DNA from: Centrapalus pauciflorus
Lineage: Eukaryota; Streptophyta; Magnoliopsida; Asterales; Asteraceae
Assembly (NCBI GenBank): GCA_020465985.1
Contig: JAANYP010004869.1
Location: 930,001-994,000, forward strand
Length of the DNA stretch: 64,000 bases
Direction of reading: 5' to 3'
The position numbers and the translations under genes are program-made. The notes under the pieces are model-generated. The model ran no database searches and had not been told where the DNA came from. It saw nothing but the letters and a program-made list of their open reading frames with translations. Shown piece by piece: positions 59,335 through 64,000 of the stretch; position 1 is the first letter of the stretch; every line of letters starts with the position of its first letter.

Positions 59335-60458
59335 TTTAAATTTTGATATCAGGTATATTAAATTTATAAAACTATATTTCAATTAAATATAATCTTTAGT
59401 ATTTATCACCGGTAACAAATAAAAATTTTTAAAAGTTTACTTTTGATATTTAATTATAAAATGTAAATGAACAAAAATCTTCCAAAATATATATAATTTT
59501 TTTTCTTAAATAAAAAAAAAGCTATTAACAAATAAGAACCACAAGTGGAATTTGGATCGATAATAATGTATGGACCATTTACATAATAATTGTCTCTATT
59601 GCGGGGACCTCTCTATATCTCTCTATTATATATTATCTATCTACCGTCCAGTCCAGTCCTTATGTATAAAACTACACATGCACTCCAAAGACTGCCACGT
59701 CATCATGATTCATTTATAAACTACCTTACTTGCTATTCACACATAAGTATAAGTAAATAAATAAAATAAATCTAATTACTTAATTAAGTTCCTCTTATTT
59801 TCATTTTCCAAGCTTTATTTCTCTGTACCAAACATGGTGTAAAGGGTCCTGAGTAGTGATTACTTTATTACTTTGAGTTAGCAAATAGTCTTTCATATTT
59901 TTTCTCTCTTATAAGTTATCTTTCTTACTCATTTTTCATCATAGAATTAGTTACATAAAATGTATGTAAAATTAAATTATATAAATACTAATTGTTATAA
60001 AAATATGATAGTAATTATATTATTTGTCATAGCTATTCTTTATCTATCTTTTTAAATATAAATGAATAATAATTAATTTTTTACATTCTTTAAAAAATTT
60101 TATTTCTAAATTTGTATATGTTTAATCGACAATTTGAAAACTTAACTTTACATAAAACATAATGTTATAATGTTATGGAATATGATTTTATTAATATTTA
60201 ATAGTGTTTGTATTATCTTTTTTGGTGAAATTTATTGATATTAGAAAAAAAATTCGTATTTAACTTTTATTTTATTTTTTATTAAAAACAATAAAGTTGT
60301 ATTTATTTATTTATGTTTATAGATGTTAAAAAAATTAATTGTATTTATATCTATTTTATTTTATTTTTTAAAATTAATAATGTTGTATTTATCTTTTCTA
60401 GATGAAATATGGTAACACCATGTGGCAAAATGTGTTCTCCTTTATTATTATATTATTA
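59335..60458. other. AT-rich intergenic DNA, no gene
   Basis: No coding exon or structured repeat was recognised beyond A/T runs. Confidence 0.5.
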
Positions 60459-60467
60459 TTATTATTA

Positions 60468-61819
60468 GAGTTAATTACAAAAATGGTCACTGTGGTTTGT
60501 CCTAAAATTTAGATTTGGTCCCTGAACTTTCAATTTTGCAGAAACGGTCCTTATTTTCATAGTTTGTTTGCAATTTTGGTCCCTCAACCTATTAACTTTT
60601 CTAATATGACCAAATTACCCTTATTATGCAAACTATAGGGACCATTTCTACAACTAATTTTTTAAGTCTTTTTTATTCTTAATTAAATAAATTAATTTTT
60701 AGTGTTACATAAATTTAATAAACTATAAAAAAAAGAAAAGAATTATTTAATTATTTATGTTGGTTCATAAATGATTTAGATATTTTTAGTCTTAATTAAT
60801 TTTAATTTACTATAATCTAAATGTAAACCAATCAAAATTTATAATCGAAAAAATAATTTATGTTTAAAAAATATTTTCTAGAGGTTTCGTATATAAAATA
60901 TTATAAAAATATTTGAATCTAATTATTTATGTTGGTTCATAAGTTTATAATAAAAATATGTTTGTTGGTAAAATATATTTTACTTTCTCCTTAAATAAAA
61001 TCGGCCAAATATTCTATTTTATAATCCGTTCACATTTGTATCAAAGCAAGGTGATAATGGTAAAGTGATAAATCTAAATGTTTCAAAATTTTAAGGTGTC
61101 GATTTAATCGGATTAAAATGAAAAGTAAAATTGAAAGACGAAAAAAAACCTATTTATATTTCTCGATTTTTATGTAAAGGTCTAACAAACCAAAGTTTGA
61201 TGATTAAAGTTGTTAATCATGAATCTCAAAGATGTTATATGAACCTAAAATTTTAAATCATTTGTGTTGTAATTAAAAATTAAAACGATAAAATAATTGA
61301 TACGTTAAATAAAAAACTTGAGTTCTCTTAGACCATTTGGAAGTTCTTTTTAACTCGGTCAAATTAAACGTTAAATTTTTATTTATTTAAGTTCTTTAAT
61401 ATTTTTAACTTTAATTAAACTGTTGGCTCATAAATACTTTTTTTGATTATAAATTTTGATTGGTTTACACTTTGATTATAGTAAATTAAAAATAATTAAA
61501 ACTAAAAATATCTAAATCATTTATGAACCAATATAAATAATCAAATAATTCTTTCTTTATAATTTATTAAATTTAAGTGACACTAAAAAATAATTTATTT
61601 AATTAAGAATAAAAAAACTTAAAAAATTAATTGTAGAAATGGTTCCTATAGTTTGCATCAATGTAAGGGTAATTTGGTCATATTAGAAAAGTTAATAGGT
61701 TGAGGGACTAAAATTGCAAACAAACTATGAAAATAAGGACCGTTTCTGCAAAATTAAAAGTTCAGGGACCAAATCCAAATTTTAGGACAAACCACAGGGA
61801 GCATTTTTGTAATTAACTC
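60468..61819. mobile_element. TIR-MULE, non-autonomous (1352 bp)
   Basis: The ends GAGTTAATTACAAAAATG match in inverted orientation and the arms extend about 390 bp each (60468 to about 60860 and about 61430-61819), leaving about 570 bp of AT-rich core. TTATTATTA lies on both sides (60459-60467 and 61820-61828), a 9-bp duplication, though the site is a TTA microsatellite and a chance match cannot be excluded. No transposase frame is present. Confidence 0.75.
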
Positions 61820-61943
61820 TTATTATTATATATGAGGTGTAAACCATATTTATAGAACCCTTTGTGTAATTTCCTATAAACAAAAGTTATTTTGCTAAAA
61901 GTTACGTACTATTCATTAACTTTGTAAAGCGCATATCATAAGT

Positions 61944-62381
61944 CGCTACAAGAAAATTATTATTTTGTGACACACGCTTTTAGTGACACAAAAAAAATGT
62001 CACTATATCTTACTTTTAGTGACACTTATGAAAAAGCGTAGGTATAGAGCAATCTTTTACCCACACTTTTTCTAAATTAGTGACACAAACACATACATGT
62101 TTAGTCACTATATATCTATACCACTCCACTTTTACCCACTCTTTTTGTTGTAAAAAAGTGTCACTATATGTATCAAAATCTTTTACCTACACAACAAAAA
62201 GTGTGGGTAAAAGTGGAATGGGTATAGATTTTCAGTGACTAAAAATGTATGTGTTTGTGTCACTAATTTAGAAAAATTATGGGTACAAGATTGCTCTTAC
62301 CTATACTTATTCATAAGTGTCACTAAAAGTAAGATATAATGACACTTTTTTGTGTCACTAAATGACACTTTTCTTGTAGTG
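61944..62381. mobile_element. CACTA foldback MITE (438 bp)
   Basis: The left end, CGCTACAAGAAAA, and the right end, TTTTCTTGTAGTG, are the dicot CACTA terminus; the left end carries one change from CACTACAAGAAAA. The two halves are inverted repeats of about 215 bp that contain many GTGACAC/AGTGTCAC motifs. The flanking triplets AGT and GGT differ at one base. Confidence 0.8.
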
Positions 62382-62559
62382 GGTTATGTATGTATTTTGC
62401 TCTAAATATTATTATAGGGATCATTTGTGTGTTTTGCTCTAAACATAAATTTAAAATATTAACATTTATTATTTATCGTCCTTAGCAATTTGAGTTATAG
62501 TATTGTAAAACATAATATATTTTCATTGTAACACGCCACACAAGATAATACAGTCCTCA

Positions 62560-62650
62560 TGACAGTTGCCTAATCGGATAAGGGAGCCATAGTGGAGGTT
62601 CAGGGTTCAAACTTTGCATATGACTCTTAACCATGAGTTACATGTTGACC
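62560..62650 (+). mobile_element. Possible tRNA-derived SINE head
   Basis: GTTGCCTAATCGGATAAGG resembles an internal A box and GGTTCAGGGTTCAAACTTTGC a B box, at tRNA-like spacing. No 3' tail or target duplication was identified, and cloverleaf pairing is not convincing, so a true tRNA gene is unlikely. Confidence 0.25.
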
Positions 62651-64000
62651 TTGAGACTGGTCGGTGGACCCCCAGAAGGTGACCTACCATTTTCTCTAAA
62701 GATATGTACACGTCAAATGTCAAAAAATTATGGCACAAAGTTCAACTCTTTTTGCATGGAAAGTCCATTCAACTTGAATTCCATAGTAACACGCTCACAA
62801 ATGATGTTATATCATGCCAAAAATGTTAAGGCCCGAAATTGGACTCTTTTACTGAGGAGTCTACAAATCAAATGAAAGTTAACTAAAATTCTGTTGTAAG
62901 TTTGTAACCCAACCACACACGATGCATGCACACTAAATGGAGAAATAATTTTATGGTTCAAACTTCAACTCTTTTTACAACTGTGAAGAAGTCATATTTT
63001 ATAACTCTTATATATATCACTAAGATCAGTCGTGGTTTTTCTCCCCCTCTCTTTCATGTACTTGAAAAATAAAGAACATTAGTCAAAAGGGTATCAAAAT
63101 CATGCACTCCTCAAAAACTGAGATTAAACAGAACCCTAAAATGATTATCAAGAGAGAAAGACTTAAGTAGAGGGATATACAATTGGCTTCCCTTCTCTAT
63201 ATACGAGATTTTACAGTACACACAAAGGAAGTGTATTTGATGTTTATGAAATTTAATGAAGACAATATTAATTAGGGTATTAATTTGATATGCTGCTGTT
63301 ATTAATAAAAATATGAAAAGATGTTATTTTTACAATAAAAAAGTTATCGATGACCTATTAAACTAGTTTGTAGGTCACCAGTTTCTATTGGTCAAACAAA
63401 AATCAACATTATTGATGATAAAAATTACAAAACCTTCTAAAGAAGGGAATGTATTGTAAGTATGGACCTGAGGAACCTCTCATCCCTGCACTCACAATTT
63501 AGACCTTGCTTGGAACTATCCCGTCCATTTATTATGGAATAATCTTTTTAGGAGGGACAATTTTACATATTTCTGCCAAATCCTTCTATTATTAAGTACG
63601 GCTGGATTACTATTTATTTTTTATCATTTGTCATATCCAAATGTGACAGGTATGAATCTTTTCAAAGTTAATCACTCTAGTAGAATGGTAATAAAATTAT
63701 CAGTTTATTAAAAAAAAAAAATTAATTGACATGTTACATTGTTAGTTTGTTACAATAACTAGTCATCCTTACATATTAATAAAAAAAATATCTTCTTAAA
63801 GTAAAACAACAAATAAAAATAAAAAGTGATTGTCATTATAAGAAATTTATTTAAAAATATATTCCATAAATCTATCTATACTATTAAATAAGTAAATTAT
63901 TTGTCATTTGTTATCACCTTAATAATGTTATGTGGTTTCTTATCAAATTGACATTTGTAATTTGTATTTTTTTAAAATATAAATATTCATTTCTTTTAAA
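62651..64000. other. Right-edge intergenic DNA, no gene
   Basis: The frame at 62633-62875 overlaps the SINE-like head and has no recognisable domain. The rest is AT-rich. Nothing else was supported. Confidence 0.45.

Noticed and set aside
62560..62650. tRNA gene
   Set aside because: A-box and B-box-like words are present, but acceptor and anticodon stems do not pair convincingly. A SINE head is the better guess.

Overview
This window is nuclear DNA of a flowering plant. The genes are spliced with GT-AG introns, the intergenic DNA is AT-rich, and there are many small DNA transposons, one short Copia retrotransposon and long TA microsatellites. The proteins read like eudicot orthologues. A multi-exon GH32 gene that resembles fructan exohydrolases would fit Asteraceae, but the family is an inference and no species is named.

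Genes, left to right: (1) minus 14031-10196, a two-exon ADP/ATP carrier of the PM-ANT1 type; (2) plus 17004-17368, a small conserved one-pass membrane protein; (3) plus 19399-21041, a five-exon basic serine/proline-rich protein of the DYDWLxTPPxTPLFPSLE family; (4) minus 23050-21290, a decayed GH32 gene with nonsense codons, a frameshift and its large exon missing; (5) plus 24183-28083, a ten-exon plastid LL-diaminopimelate aminotransferase (lysine synthesis); (6) minus 31665-28626, an intact seven-exon GH32 invertase or fructan exohydrolase of 570 residues with the 9-nt mini-exon typical of plant GH32 genes; (7) minus 43605-37448, the eleven-exon cytosolic chaperonin subunit CCT2, 527 residues. 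From 45.9 kb to the right end there are no host genes that I can support.

The remainder is mostly transposable elements, and many can be delimited by terminal inverted repeats and target-site duplications (TSDs). hAT-type elements with 8-bp TSDs lie at 1757-2024, 2650-3456, 23613-23872, 33236-33855 and 54350-56293, with an imperfect TSD at 41525-41885. MULE-type elements with about 9-bp TSDs lie at 7355-7855, 54411-55780 and 60468-61819. PIF/Tourist-like elements, a CACTA foldback (61944-62381) and a foldback family of about 370 bp flanked by TA-rich DNA are also present. A 2162-bp Copia element (56380-58541) has identical 104-bp LTRs and an open reading frame that fuses gag and a protease stub to the end of RNase H.

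The most informative region is 52.8-58.6 kb. It is a nested stack: a Tourist-like element was hit by a hAT element, which was itself hit by a gene-fragment-carrying MULE. The Copia element landed five bases from the same Tourist-like element's right terminus. I see no sign of a new enzymatic or defence system. The novelty candidates are the mini-Copia, the Pack-MULE-like element, the GH32 pseudogene with an orphan mini-exon, and the foldback families.
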